Positions 14,186-26,149 of a DNA stretch of 64,000 nt are shown here, piece after piece; position 1 is the first letter of the stretch, and each line of letters begins with the position of its first letter. A program made the position numbers and the translations under genes. Where the stretch lies: positions 94,503,290 through 94,567,289 of the forward strand of contig JAKTNV010000003.1 in assembly GCA_022747635.1 (NCBI GenBank), read 5' to 3'. The notes under the pieces were generated by a model, which saw only the letters and a list, made by a program, of their open reading frames with translations, was not told where the DNA came from and searched no databases. This DNA is from Hetaerina americana. Its lineage: Eukaryota; Arthropoda; Insecta; Odonata; Calopterygidae.

Positions 14186-15229
14186 AGCGATTTCATTTGA
14201 TTGACATTCACACAGCATAGGCCAGAGAATATAGGTCAAAGAAAACATATGTTAATTTTACCATAGATAAGTTTGTGATCAAGACATATCGTGAATATTA
14301 CTGTGGTATGATAGAAGATCCGTTTGCGTAATGGTGATTAAATATTTTAATTACTCACTTTAATTACATCGATATCTTCATCTCCTTTTCCTTTATTTTT
14401 TTAAAGCACGTATAACTAAGCCTATATATAAAATTGTGACTTGCCCATATTTTTTATCGCATCCTATCTCTCAGTTTAACTGTAGATCAAATTGAAGATT
14501 CAATTCTTCTGAACTTCATTATATCCTCGTGCCCATCAACTTCTTTATTTACTCGGTACTTTCATACACTTTTTTAGAGAACTCATTAAGTTTCATCTTG
14601 TCAATTTTTCGTATTTTATTACAACACCCTTTGAGGCTCCTAAAGGTGTTTTGATCCTTACAATTTTCCGCATTCCTGGTCGAGAAAACCATTCTCCACA
14701 CGGAACATGCGCGCATCTCAAGGAACTGACACACAAATTCTCGATTTTACCATTTGAAAACCGACCATTTTTAATGAGACAGTTCATGTCTGACATAGTA
14801 ATGAATTTTTTTTAATGCACATCTTCCCTCTGTATTCGTCACAATTTTGCCTTAGAGGAGAATATTTTGCCCCCTTCCGAATGCAGCTTTACTTTCTCTG
14901 CACATCACTCCCTCTCACTTCTCAACTAACCTCTCTTTTACATTCCCCAATTCACCAATTCTAATTTCTTTCCCACAGGGACAAGACCAAGATTAAATTT
15001 GCCGATTGAAGTTTACGTCAGCAGCGGCCATATATTCAAATATCTCCCATTCGTTGTCATATGCGTGATTAATATTTCAAACGGCAGGCATCCCCATGGA
15101 AGTCAATGGAGGCCGCTTGTTTATTCTTTGCTTATGCCACCCGATGAAATTCTCTGTCGTTGGCTAGTTAAGCCACCCTCACATTAATCAAAATAAGATG
15201 TGACTAATAATTTCCTCCGAGTGGAATCT
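14186..15229. other. AT-rich non-coding DNA
   Basis: No supported feature. Short open frames on the minus strand (14549-14796) have no recognisable domain. Confidence 0.5.
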
Positions 15230-15830
15230 TGGACCCCCTGCCATCTCTCTTAACACCCCTCCTCATCCATAGTTTTGGCTTCGTGCCTCCAGCAGCCCAC
15301 ATCATCCCCCCCTTCCATTTCCCGGTTAGGCGACGACACTCTCCAGCCTCTCCCACATTTCCATAAGAATCCCATTCCCGGCCTCTTGGTTTCCCTCCAA
15401 AGGTACGCATCCCCCCGGTGTTACCCTTCCCCTCCCCCAACACCCCCGCAACCCCTCTTCCAACCTGCTATGTGTTCAGTGTCGTCCCTCAAGTTCCCTG
15501 AAATACGTTGCGTGTTCCCTATACGCCCACCCGCCTCCCGGTCCTTTCTCTTACCTTCCCCGGTCACCACCCCCCGCCCCTCCGCCTTCTCCTCACAACA
15601 GCCCCTTCCCGACACACACACACCCTCCGTCCGCTAGCCGCCCCCACACTAACCGGCCCACGCGGTCGCTCCCCGCCGCCCCTTTATACGTTCGCTTCCT
15701 GAACACATTTTGGGGTCGATTTGAGGAGAGCCAGGAGGAGGAGGGAGGAGGGATTGGGGGCGGGGGAGGGGGATGAAGGAGGCCGTCGGAGGGGTTGGAG
15801 GTAAATGGAAAGGGTTAAAAGGGACCTCTT
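15230..15830. other. Island with pyrimidine-to-purine switch
   Basis: The + strand is C/T-rich from about 15235 to 15690, including a CACACACAC run near 15615, then flips to G/A-rich (GGAGGAGGGAGG type) from about 15720 to 15830. Open frames of about 120 codons occur on both strands but are Pro/Ser/Arg or Gly/Arg/Glu low complexity. Not a gene. The sharp change in strand composition is the notable property. Confidence 0.55.
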
Positions 15831-16674
15831 TTCCTCTCATTCGCTCTGTAAACGTGAGTGTCGGGTGTGCAAATAGGCGTATGTGCCATCCACTCGACCC
15901 AATGTGTAATTGGTGTTTGGCCACGGTCAGGGGAGAGGCGGACTGCTTCCTCCTCCCCTTCCTATTCCTTTCCATTCCGCTCCACTCAAATCCAGTGCCC
16001 CCGCCTCGCAAATGCTACGTGTATTGTCAACTTAACTTGGCAAATTCGCCCTGTATCGTTCCGAGGGAAATTCCCCATCCTTTCCCTCTGAACTTAGGGG
16101 GATGAAAAGACCCTCCCCGAATTTTACTTTCCCCTTCTCACTCCGTGGACATTGAACATCCTATGAAACTCGTCTGCGTGTAATTTACTTGCAACCCTGA
16201 GTCCTTTTGATTAATTGGCTTATTGCGAAAGCGTTTCACAGCACATCCCGCGAAATATTTCTCATAATACCTAGGTGTATATTCGACCTTTCTTTACGTT
16301 TTCTCGGGGGTTATTCATCTGTTTTTATCTTTCCGTGTTTTAATTCCTTCTTTAACATGAATTTTTGCAGAAATTTGGGGATCGACAAGAAATTTGGAGG
16401 CCGTGTTTCATGCTATACGAGATTTTGAAATTTTGAGGCAGTGTTCAATACTATATGCTCGGATAGCAATAAAAACGTATCAAGTTAATTTTTATGCTCT
16501 GATAAAGGAGACTGGTATCACCGAAATATTAACTAAATCGCTATTTCTTATAAAATGCCAATTGGTGAAGTTTCGTAGTTTCTTGGAACATAGTATTACC
16601 TCTATTTATATATATGACGCTCCTCAGCGATGAATCAACTATATCTCCCCTCCCCCACATTATAACCGCTATAA

Positions 16675-16675
<1 letters not shown>

Positions 16676-16739
<64 letters not shown>
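16676..16739. repeat. (GT)n(TA)n compound microsatellite
   Basis: A GT run from about 16676 to 16702 passes directly into a TA run to about 16739. It ends at the left arm of a fold-back repeat. Confidence 0.95.
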
Positions 16740-16740
<1 letters not shown>

Positions 16741-16741
<1 letters not shown>

Positions 16742-16824
16742 TTACGTCAACAATATTTTTGTTTACATTGAATTAGTTTAATGCATAAATAATTCAATGT
16801 AAACAATAATACTGTTGGCGTAAC
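16741..16824. repeat. Fold-back (MITE-like) element
   Basis: Two arms of about 34 bases form an inverted repeat: 16741-16774 starts GTTACGTCAACA and 16791-16824 ends TGTTGGCGTAAC. By eye there are three mismatches. The 16-base centre contains the palindromic TTAATGCATAA. The left arm abuts a (TA)n array. There is no coding capacity, so this would be a non-autonomous hairpin element. Its transposon superfamily is not identified. Confidence 0.75.
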
Positions 16825-17064
16825 GGCTAATAAATTTATATGCAATGTATTATAAATATATTGTAATGATCCTTAAAAGTCCCCTATTATCTTTACCCTA
16901 AACTTGCACCTCCGTGGAATACTCATCTCCCAAGAAGTGAACAAGATAATGTTTTTGCCGGAGACAGGAGCTCGGACTACGCTCATGTACCATTAACGGA
17001 ATTTTCCTTTTTCGTGCTCTGTTCTAAACGCCGAGAACAGCGATAGGTCATAGCGGCTCAGAAT

Positions 17065-17164
17065 NNNNNNNNNNNNNNNNNNNNNNNNNNNNNNNNNNNN
17101 NNNNNNNNNNNNNNNNNNNNNNNNNNNNNNNNNNNNNNNNNNNNNNNNNNNNNNNNNNNNNNNN
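17065..17164. other. Assembly gap (100 N)
   Basis: Exactly 100 undetermined bases, the usual placeholder for a gap of unknown size. Distances across it are unreliable. Confidence 1.
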
Positions 17165-17446
17165 AACTTGTTACATCTGGTATAACTATTTGGACGCAAC
17201 CCAAAATGTTAACAAGACAAGGTGAACCGCTTCTATAAAGGCCTGATATTTAGATCTCACTTCGTATCTTTGAAAAAATAATCTGTGCATGAGATTCTAA
17301 ATATAACAAGTTGAATACCCGAAAGACTTCCTTTGCAACATGAATTATATCATCCAAAGCAAATATTCCAAAATTTTCTGTTATTTTCATACCATGCAAT
17401 TGATTCTTTATATTATGGCAAACACCCGGAGCATATTCATGAAAAT

Positions 17447-17506
17447 ATTTTTGTTTATCCATATAAATTTCCATATATTTTTGTTTATCCATTTTTGTTT
17501 ATCCAT
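17447..17506. repeat. Short direct repeat, three copies
   Basis: The 16-base unit ATTTTTGTTTATCCAT occurs at 17447, 17477 and 17491. The last two overlap by two bases, giving a 14-base period. Confidence 0.85.
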
Positions 17507-18059
17507 ATCTCCTTATATGGTCAGCCATAACCCCTCGGCTCAGTTTTTTTCGAAATTTTGGAAAGCATTACGATAGGATGCGGGCCAGATGACATATCAC
17601 CAAGCAACCCGGTTACTCCCGGTCGACTTGCGAAAAAATCGAGTAGGTAAGTAAATTTTCAAGTCAATGATGTTTTCCCAAATGGATGCTTTTAATACCT
17701 TACGCTCAGGGAGGCAACGTGCAATATCTGTATCACTTAAAGATGTTTCAATTTAGGTACTAATTTTAGAGCAAAGGCCGTTTGTGCGCGTTATTTCAGT
17801 AATATGGATCCAAAACTTAGGTTTTTAGGTTACCTGTAATAGTATTAATTCGGGGAGACGACCGATAGCTATGTTTATTTGCGCCATTAAGTCATAAGTA
17901 AATAGATAATTTTGGATATTTAGGGAGCGAAAGCAATTTTAGTAAATGGAGGCATGAATAGGGAAACCCACCGTCGACACTAACTTACTTTCATCGAAAC
18001 ATCAAAGGATCCACGATTAGACCAGGCTTTTCTTGAGGTGCTTTCCATGTTGCAGCCAA

Positions 18060-18165
18060 GTAGGGATCGCTAAAGGTACTTATGAAAAATTCTGCCACCA
18101 CCAAGTTTTGAACACGGGTCCACGTGGTAAGAAGTCAGCACACCGAGTTACTTTTGGGAAATGTG
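18060..18165 (-). repeat. Possible tRNA-derived SINE head
   Basis: Read on the minus strand, a D-arm/box A-like stretch (AACTCGGTGTGCTGAC) is followed about 25 bases later by a box B-like GTGTTCAAAACTTGG. Spacing suits a tRNA-derived promoter, but the stems do not close well, so this is a pseudogene or SINE head at best. Confidence 0.3.
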
Positions 18166-19489
18166 CGGAGATCACTATCCAATAGGAAACCTCTGTGTAG
18201 TAAGTTTAGCTAATAGACTATTAACACTGGCTCATTTTACTGTGCATTACAGTCAGTTTAAAAGGCAATCGAAAGTGGTTTTCGGACGGTCCCTGAAAAC
18301 TGTCTTCGTGAACTTTGAAATCAGTTCAGTATAAATGAACTTATATTTGCTCTATTTTGTTTATTATTACAACTCTTGATATTTTTTACCTCCTCCATGG
18401 ACTGCAAGATGTATTTTCTATCACTCCCTCACCCGTCAATCCATCATTTTCTTCCGTATGGTATTCTTCAACATTCAATCACACTTTTGTAACATTTGCG
18501 TCCATTTTTTCTGTTATATTTCATCTATTATCCAACAATTTCCTCTCTTGCAATCACATTTAACTTGTATTTATTTATCCTCTTGGTTCATACAGGAAAC
18601 CTATTGTAACAGGGATGTTAAATGCGGTCGAAAACAGTCAGTTAAATGACTGAAATTACCTCAAAGCCAAAGACTTGTAGTGGAGAGAGAACTTTTATAT
18701 TCGGCAGCTAATTATCTGCTCCCCCCAGTCAGGGCCGACGATCAATAAGGTTTTGAAATTTTTCTTTCAATGGCTTTCCAGTCTCCACTCTTAACACTGG
18801 CCATCGAATGGAAATCCCAGCCATTTTTAAGGAGTTGGCGAGCTGAAACGCAGTCATTCCGTCTCCCTTCCCTTTTCCTCACTCTGCCATCGACTTAAAT
18901 ACATTCATCATCGTAATTATTCAAAGAGAGCCTAGTATAATGGAACTCTCACATAAACGCTTGGGGATAAATTAGATTCAATCAACATAAATAATTATTT
19001 TCAACTATTCGCACTATTAAACTATCAGCAGTGTATTTTGTATACACAAAAATTAAACGTGCATCAGTTTTGATAAAAATTAAAATATTGATAATTATTA
19101 CTTGACAATTATTTATCTACATGAAGAACTAATTAATCAGCCAAATAGCTGGATTCACAAACCATGTTTAACTTATATTCAAATAGTGAAATAGACCAGG
19201 AGAGTTTGGATAAAAGGATCAATAGGAAGGTTGTTAGTACAATAAAAGACGCTAGGATCCAGAGTCACCAATACTTGTGATAGCTCTGGAGATTACATAT
19301 TTTATCAGTTTTCACTGATAGAATTTTTACGTAAATATCATATAGAGAAGGAATATAAAAATTTTATGTAAGCACAAGGACTTGTACGCATAAATTTGCG
19401 TACTCAACCCAAGTAACTTTCTTGATCTGTAAGGAAGCGTATATTTTATTGCCCCTTAAAATGATTCGTGTAGAATGCCCTTTGTGTAC
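18166..19489. other. AT-rich non-coding DNA
   Basis: No supported feature in this stretch. Confidence 0.5.
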
Positions 19490-19935
19490 GACGTTTTTCC
19501 TTCGCGTCTACGGTTAATCGACGTCTACTCCAGAGACTTCAGCCTCCTTCACTGGCCACGAGAAACAGGCTTCTAATGGGAATGCTGGGGAGATCTTCAA
19601 TTGAAAACCTTCCTCACGCGCGCGAAAAATGACGAGGCTAACAAAAGATAACGGAGGGAATTTCGCGATGCTTCTTTCGTGAAAGTCCCCCTCGAGCGTT
19701 TCCCTGGAATGTAATTGGGAGCGTCCTCCCGCTCTCCTCTCCAAAAGCACTTCAAATGATGCGCTCGGGCGCGAATGCGTCCGCGGTTGACATTCCTGGT
19801 TCACGAGACGAGCGACGATCGAATGCCTTTTCAAGCGACACGTCAGCGGACGCGCCTCGCAGGCCTCAGCGACGATTTCAAAACCCCACTGCGCCAAAAA
19901 TAATTCGCCCACAGAGTGAGCATATCTGTTCAAAT
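19490..19935. other. CpG-rich block, possible regulatory element
   Basis: Unlike its AT-rich surroundings this block has many CpG dinucleotides, including a CGCGCGCG run near 19617, and balanced rather than purine-biased composition. A 143-codon minus-strand frame (19514-19945) spans it, but the product has no recognisable domain and an opposing open frame covers half of it. A CpG island or enhancer is as likely as an exon. Confidence 0.4.
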
Positions 19936-20112
19936 ACATTTTCAAGTGAAAAAGAAAACTGAATAGTGGGTTAGCGGAGGAGGCATTTGTGTGGATAATT
20001 GGTTGTTCTTTGAAAATTTTTAACTGAGCGCAGTTGAGGATTATCAGCTGACGTATGTTGTATCAACGTGCAATGAGTTGGGAAGGTTTAAATTCACGTC
20101 AGAATTTAAACG

Positions 20113-20161
20113 TATACATATGTGTATATGTTTATACACACACACACATATATTATGTATG

Positions 20162-20208
<47 letters not shown>
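20113..20208. repeat. (CA)n/(TATG)n/(TA)n microsatellite
   Basis: CA units at about 20137-20147, ATGT units at about 20155-20167, then a TA run to about 20208. It forms the left flank of the fold-back unit at 20255-20420. Confidence 0.95.
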
Positions 20209-20211
<3 letters not shown>

Positions 20212-20254
20212 TATTCATTTATTAATATCTATGATGTAGCCGTACTCACGAGAT

Positions 20255-20419
20255 CAATGTAATATTTGGACGGCACAATATAACACAAAAATAATATACA
20301 TAACACGTAAACAAACACACATTTTAGAAAGATTTTCGGAGGCCTACTGCAGGTCAGGCTCCTTTTACTGTGTCAACTAATTTATTTTCGTGTTCTATTG
20401 TGCCATCCAAATGTTATTC

Positions 20420-20420
<1 letters not shown>
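20255..20420. repeat. Fold-back element between two (TA)n arrays
   Basis: Imperfect inverted repeat. The left arm at about 20265-20295 contains TTTGGACGGCACAATA; the right arm at about 20380-20411 contains its near-complement TATTGTGCCATCCAAA after an offset of one base. The centre near 20347-20352 is CTGCAG within a quasi-palindromic GGAGGCCT...AGGCTCC. Both sides are (TA)n arrays. There is no coding capacity. The layout resembles (TA)n-associated MITEs such as the rice micron family. Confidence 0.65.

Positions 20421-20421
<1 letters not shown>

Positions 20422-20476
<55 letters not shown>
20422..20476. repeat. (TA)n microsatellite
   Basis: Nearly pure TA array, followed by a few CA units. 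It is the right flank of the preceding fold-back unit. Confidence 0.95.
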
Positions 20477-20480
<4 letters not shown>

Positions 20481-21009
20481 CACACGTACACACGTAAATT
20501 ATAACGTAAATGTATGTATTAACTCAAAAAAGAATAACCTATTGTATTAAATTCTTTTTCTAATGCGCAATGTTTATTACTGCCGTGAGTGCACGATACG
20601 TACCCGAAAACATTAAAGTGAGCGAGAGTTGTTCAATTGTCGGAAGGAGCTGTATTTTAACGCGCATAACCTTAATTTGTATCATATGAACGTCATAGAG
20701 CATTTCTGCAAGATATGAAATGAGGCAGAGTAAAGTTTAAATACAGGGTACATCTCAGTTACTCGGAGACATTACATAACTCCACTAACGGAAAATCCGC
20801 CGGTTGAGAGTCCACTTAATATCTCGGGTTCGAAGGTGTCCGTCGAATTCTTTCCCAGTCTCAGAAACTTTACTATTTCTTTTTTCTTCACTCCTGAAAG
20901 GGAGATGGATAGATTCCAAATCCACGCGGTCCTTGAGCGATCTCGAGTCGAGTGGCACTGATTAAAGGACCGAGAACTGGGGATTCCTTTGGTCTGGGGA
21001 AAGGGGAAG
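20477..21009. other. Non-coding DNA
   Basis: No supported feature. Confidence 0.5.
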
Positions 21010-22330
21010 GACATCAGGGAGACAAGCGTTCCGGCCGGGGGTCTCGAATTGAAAGAAAGGAGGGAGGATGATGGAGAGAATTAAACCGGCGCGCGAGGCT
21101 TTGGGAATATTGTGCGGCAACAGAGGGTCGTGGAGGGAGAGGGACGGGAATAAGAATGAGATTGTGGGCGTGGTGGAGGGAGGAGATGGGGTTTGGTTGA
21201 AGAAAGGGTAAGTGGCAGGGTCGAGCGGTCCGGGGGAATTCGCGGCGCGGGGAGGAGGTGGGGGGGGGCAATCTAATAAGAAATCCGGAGAGAGGGAGAT
21301 TTGAGATGAGGGCGGGCGGGAGGGTTGGAGGGAAGGAGGAGGGAGAGCGGTTGGAGATGGACGGGGAAGGAGAAGAAGAACTGAAAGGAGGATTTGAAGT
21401 TTAATGCGATTGATTGGATGTGAACCGGTCGGAGTAGGGAGTTGGAATTGGAGACGTGGAGTAAAAGGGAAAAGCTTGGAGGATTACGTTTCTCTTTGAA
21501 ACAAGAAAATAATTTGGAAAAAGTAATTAATTTGTGATTATCAGGACATCGCGGACGGAGTTGCGTATTTTCCTCCCTAATTATTGCTGCAAAACGGATT
21601 TCCGAGAGGGGGAGAGCAAGAACGCAAATTACCTTCTGTCTGTCGACGCTGAAAGGTTGCAATGGAAAATTAATGAATATCGAATTCTCTCTATGAACGA
21701 GCAGGTGACATGAGGAGGAAGGCAAGACACCGGGAATGGGATTCTTATGGAGATGGGAGAAAGGCTGGAGTGAGAGAAAGATAAAAAAGATTTAGGATAA
21801 TGATGAAGGTGTACTGCTATGCATACATTTTTCGTACCGGAATAGATGGACGCAAATGCAACCCCGGACCAGAACGGGCACGCTCCCCTGTAGGCAATAT
21901 CTCTTCCAGGCTTGCTCCGAGCGAGAGGAATGATCAATGTGCCAAGGCATCAGGCCCCTCTCCGATCTCTACTCCGATCCGAACCATTTGTGAATGCGCT
22001 TCCGATAGGAATAGCGCCATTTGAGCCATCATCCGGATATGACCGGGGAGTGAGACGGAAAATATTGGAAGGCATATGCTGGGATGGGAAGGTTTAGAGG
22101 GGACCAGGTGAAGCGCGAAAGGGGTTTCAAGCGGCAATGCCGACCGGGTGAGAGAAGCTGGGACTGGATTTCTATCGGGAGGGCGTGGAGGGACGGGTGT
22201 CACTGACGTGAGAGAGCGAGGCCGATGATGGGCGGAATGAGTGACGCATCGGAAAGCGTGAATGGAGAAGAGCGTACCTCCTCCATTCTCGGCCGAACTG
22301 GTGAACTTTGCATCGGAGACCACGCCAAAT
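21010..22330. other. Purine-rich islands
   Basis: The + strand is G/A-rich at about 21040-21380 (GGAGG-type blocks with a G run near 21262) and again at about 22060-22260. CpG-containing balanced DNA lies between at about 21840-22020. Minus-strand open frames of up to 150 codons are Ser/Pro/Leu-rich translations of the pyrimidine strand and are not genes. Confidence 0.5.
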
Positions 22331-25329
22331 GACGCAATAGAGTGCTTTCCGACCGTTCTCCAGTGGCCACAGAAAAGGTTTCACGCAAGAAGTTCCAAAA
22401 TATATCAACCCCTGAGGAGTCTTTTAAGCTGAACCAAAAGCATGTGACCTGTTGCGAAAGTCAGCCACCCTGAGTAAACATTTTTAAGCAATTATTTCCA
22501 TTAATACCTTTGTATTTTACAAACAGATTTCAATTTTAGATGACAAACATTATCATCATCACCCGTAAATATGAAAGTGTTTTATTGAAACCGTATGGCA
22601 CAGTAAAAAGATCTTAGTGAAAATGTATACAGGTACATAGAATAACGAGTCATTTCTACCCAATGTTCGTTTCCACGGAGTGACGGTGAAGTCTATTGAT
22701 CTTGTGTAGCCAATCATGTAAATAACACTGGATTTTCAAAAGCCTTGATAAATATGAACTAACGAAAGAAAATATGAAATAGTTTAAAATTTATGAAGAC
22801 AAAGTGTTCTTAATGAAAATTGTGAATTGAACGTAAAAATGGCGATTTTATTTTTATAGACTTAAAGGAGAAATACAAATAAGGATACAGAGACGGAAGG
22901 ACAAAGATAGAACACCTATAAAATACCTATTAATGCGGTGATATATTTGAGGGTTCTTCAGGTGCTTCAGGTTCTTCAGGTGCTCACCGGCGGGTTTTGG
23001 TTCAAAGGAGATACCCTCATCTAAAGTCCAAGAGGGGCGATTTTGTGAATACGAGAACTTCCTGGGTAACCAAGGTGGCTCAAGGAAAAAAAAAACTGGT
23101 CCCCGTCCCTAAAATGTTAGCATTTCAAAGCACTATGAGCACATTATGAGTCTACTCTCGTCTATTAAAATCAATCATCGGGTTACTTACTGCTTCGACG
23201 AAATAATATACGTACTTTTATAGCAATTTTTTTAGAAGTCATTTCCATGTTCATGGTTCAGTAGGAGATAATAACTACTATGCATACTCATAAGTAATGC
23301 CTGATGACCCAGAATCTTTGTAACAAACCCACAGCCTACAGTTCTAATCCAAATTATAGTCAATGATCAAAGTTCCCGGTTGTACTCAATATACAAGTCT
23401 TAGCTCCAAAAAGGCGTACCCAAATAAGTGAAAATCGAACCACTTTAAGGATCACCTGCCATGTCGTAAAAAGTGTCTTCTTAAAAATAGCCAAATCTTT
23501 CACACTACGCTTGATGCCATAGACAGGCAAAAATGTGTATAACGTAATTCCCGACAATCATGAAGTATTTTTGTCACGTATTAGTTTTATTTTTGTGTGC
23601 TTGTGCATAAAAGCGGTAGCATCTCTGCTATTAATTCTAATATCTGCTTGTTTGGAACAATTGCATTAAATATTGCAGTTTTGGCATTATCATACATTGC
23701 ACGGACAAGATGTGCGGAATTTTTTTGTTTAACGGTTTTCATTTTCACGTGATTAATTTCTGAAGGCATGAATAATTTTATTATTACTCCGCGAATTAAA
23801 GCAGAACAAATGATAGAAACGTTCGTAATTAGGGATGTAATAAAATGCAGTGTTTTCTGATCAAACTTGATCTGCGAGTTAGAATTAATCATGGCAACAG
23901 AATACTTTGACTAATATAAACTATTAACCGATTCTAAAGTATTTTTTTAATAAATTTAAGTACGTTAAACATCATTCAACACTTTAAAAGACATTCAATA
24001 TAATTTTGTTGAGATAGACATTGCTAATTTTAAGCTTTAATTTTAACACTGTTAGAAAATGGCATTAACACATATGATACATTTCCAGCTATTTAAATAG
24101 ATATATTGCCAATGTTCATATTACTGAATCGGTTAGTGTAACTGTTAATTGAACACTGGGTCTGTACAGTTGCTTAAGAATGATTTAAGAAGTCCAAAAA
24201 TGGATTGGATAAATATGTTCACTTTAGCAATAGGGTATCCATGCCAAGCAGGTAATTATACTTATTCAATGACGCTTGGAGATTGTTATCATATTTACTC
24301 GAATATTTATTTAAGCAGTCAAGTTACATGGTATACTTGTACCTGTATATACTTTTATAGCTAATTTCATAATCACAGAAGTGACAGTGTATCAGAAAAC
24401 AATACCCCAAGGATATATATTTCTTTTATTCAGTCGAGCTATCACTACTGCCTGCAAATATTCATTTGAGAGATATTCCTCATTTTACCCCAAGAGATGT
24501 GCGTCATGCTAGGAATGATCAACATTGTAAGGCATTATGGTACAACGTTTTAAATAATAAACAGATTCATAGAAATTTATGTTAAGCAAAGGAGAGAATC
24601 AGATATTTATCTCACCTAATCAAAATTCGCAAGCAGCCCTCGCGATGGGAATAGGGGATTTGCATTATTCTTCGGTTTACCTAGTGCGAAACTAAATGTG
24701 GTCAGATATAAGCGTGCGGGAACACAAAAAGCTCACGGGGAGGAAATCTCTCCAATTATGAATCTCAGATGCGACACAATGCATTTATTATTTAACGTCC
24801 AAAAAGTTATTGTGTACCTTACGAATAATTAATTTTTTCACTTAATCTTTACTCATATTTAAACATGAAAATCACTTGGTCTGTGTCACTCTCACGTCAA
24901 AGTTAATGCAAAGAATGATTTAAAATTTGCTACAAGAATGAACGGGCACCTTCTTCCACACTAAGGGACATCAAAATTGTCATTCATGGTAAGAGTGCAA
25001 ACCCAGAAAGAAAATTTAAGATTTTCATGCACGGTTAATAGTAAAAATGAGCATTGCCCATTTTCATAGAGGCTGGTCCAGGAAAAAAATTGTTTAATTG
25101 CTATTGTGAAATATTGAAATGGTTCGTTTCAACCTCCCTGAAATATTTTTATGAATCCTAAATGTGAAGCAAATTGCTCGCAACGTTAACAATATCCCAG
25201 AAAAGAAAGATATGCTATAACTTGAACGACAAAATTTAATTTATTTTAAGGAATTTGACAATTCAAATAAATCCTTTGGGTCCATATATTCACACCACAT
25301 CGTAAAAATCAGCAATGATATACGGGAGA
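22331..25329. other. AT-rich non-coding DNA
   Basis: No firm feature. A minus-strand frame at 23587-23892 (101 codons) has a mixed composition but no recognisable domain, and nothing supports it beyond being open. Confidence 0.45.
22952..22986. repeat. 18-bp direct repeat, two copies
   Basis: GGTTCTTCAGGTGCTTCA is followed immediately by a near-identical second copy missing one base. Confidence 0.85.
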
Positions 25330-25490
25330 ATATTTTTGGGAGTGGGAGAATATGGAACACAGAAGAGATGGGGAAGGTGGAATCAAGCAGATCACAAGTG
25401 TAAAAATATTTCCTTGACCGGGACTTGAACACCGTATCTTTCCACTTGTCAAGTGGATGCTCTAACCACATGAACTATCGAGGGAACGCA
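25330..25490 (-). repeat. tRNA-derived SINE or tRNA pseudogene
   Basis: On the minus strand a tRNA-like head at about 25411-25487 has a box A (TAGTTCATGTGG, 25466-25477), an anticodon arm TCCAC-TTGACAA-GTGGA whose loop would read GAC, and a box B (GGTGTTCAAGTCC, 25421-25433). The T stem contains mismatches and the acceptor stem is imperfect, so a working tRNA is unlikely. A non-tRNA body follows on the minus strand. Best read as a SINE or retropseudogene; its 3' end is uncertain. Confidence 0.55.
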
Positions 25491-25680
25491 ATGTACACTG
25501 AGATCTGATATGTCACCAAGTGCCTTGATGGCCACAGCTAATTAAGTTGAAGGTAAATTAAGAAATAGTAAAATGCATGTTATCCAAAAATATATGTATA
25601 AAAAATTATTTCAAAATGACTTTAAAACTTAACTGGTAGTTTATCAAGAAAAATATTTTAAATCACGGCCCAAAACATGA

Positions 25681-25890
25681 ATTCTACTTCTACACAATGC
25701 CCCGCAAGTCGCAAGGACGTGTGGTAGGGGGTGGTAGGTCACCAACAATTCTACATGTATTCATGCACACCGCAATCCAACAAAAGCCGCGTGGAGAGGG
25801 GGCGACTGAGCACCAATCATGCAACATGACTACACATATTACGAGCAAAACATAGTTAGCAGATATTCTTCTGCCTACTCTTAAAAGGAA
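25681..25890 (-). repeat. 3' UTR/tail of the CR1-like LINE
   Basis: On the minus strand this ends in the family tail (...CACACGTCCTTGCGACTTGC GGGGCATTGTGTAGA..., shown with a break). It shares about 190 bases with 48245-48455, including AATCATGCAACATG and ATATTACGAG. Orientation and order place it as the 3' end of the element that begins at about 27760. Confidence 0.75.
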
Positions 25891-26149
25891 AGGAAAATGC
25901 TTAGAGGGGGCAGGGATTCATGAAATTCACTTATTACCGGTTTGTATCCTACGTGTTCCGGACGGATAATTCATGAATGCAATAGACTTTACAGACATTA
26001 ACCTACATCCCTTTTGGGACAAGGATGCTCGGCGGGGGGCGTTAGGACGTCAGACATGGATAGTGTTTTGTGAGAATTTAAACTTTTAAACCCTTATTTT
26101 ATATTATATATATATTTTATTATATGTATCTTACTTATAAACCCTATTA

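Noticed and set aside
19514..19945. 143-codon - frame in a CpG-rich block
   Set aside because: The composition is plausible but there is no domain, and an opposing open frame overlaps. Kept only as a CpG-rich block.
23587..23892. 101-codon - frame
   Set aside because: Mixed composition but no homology recognised, flanked by AT-rich DNA. Length alone does not support a gene.
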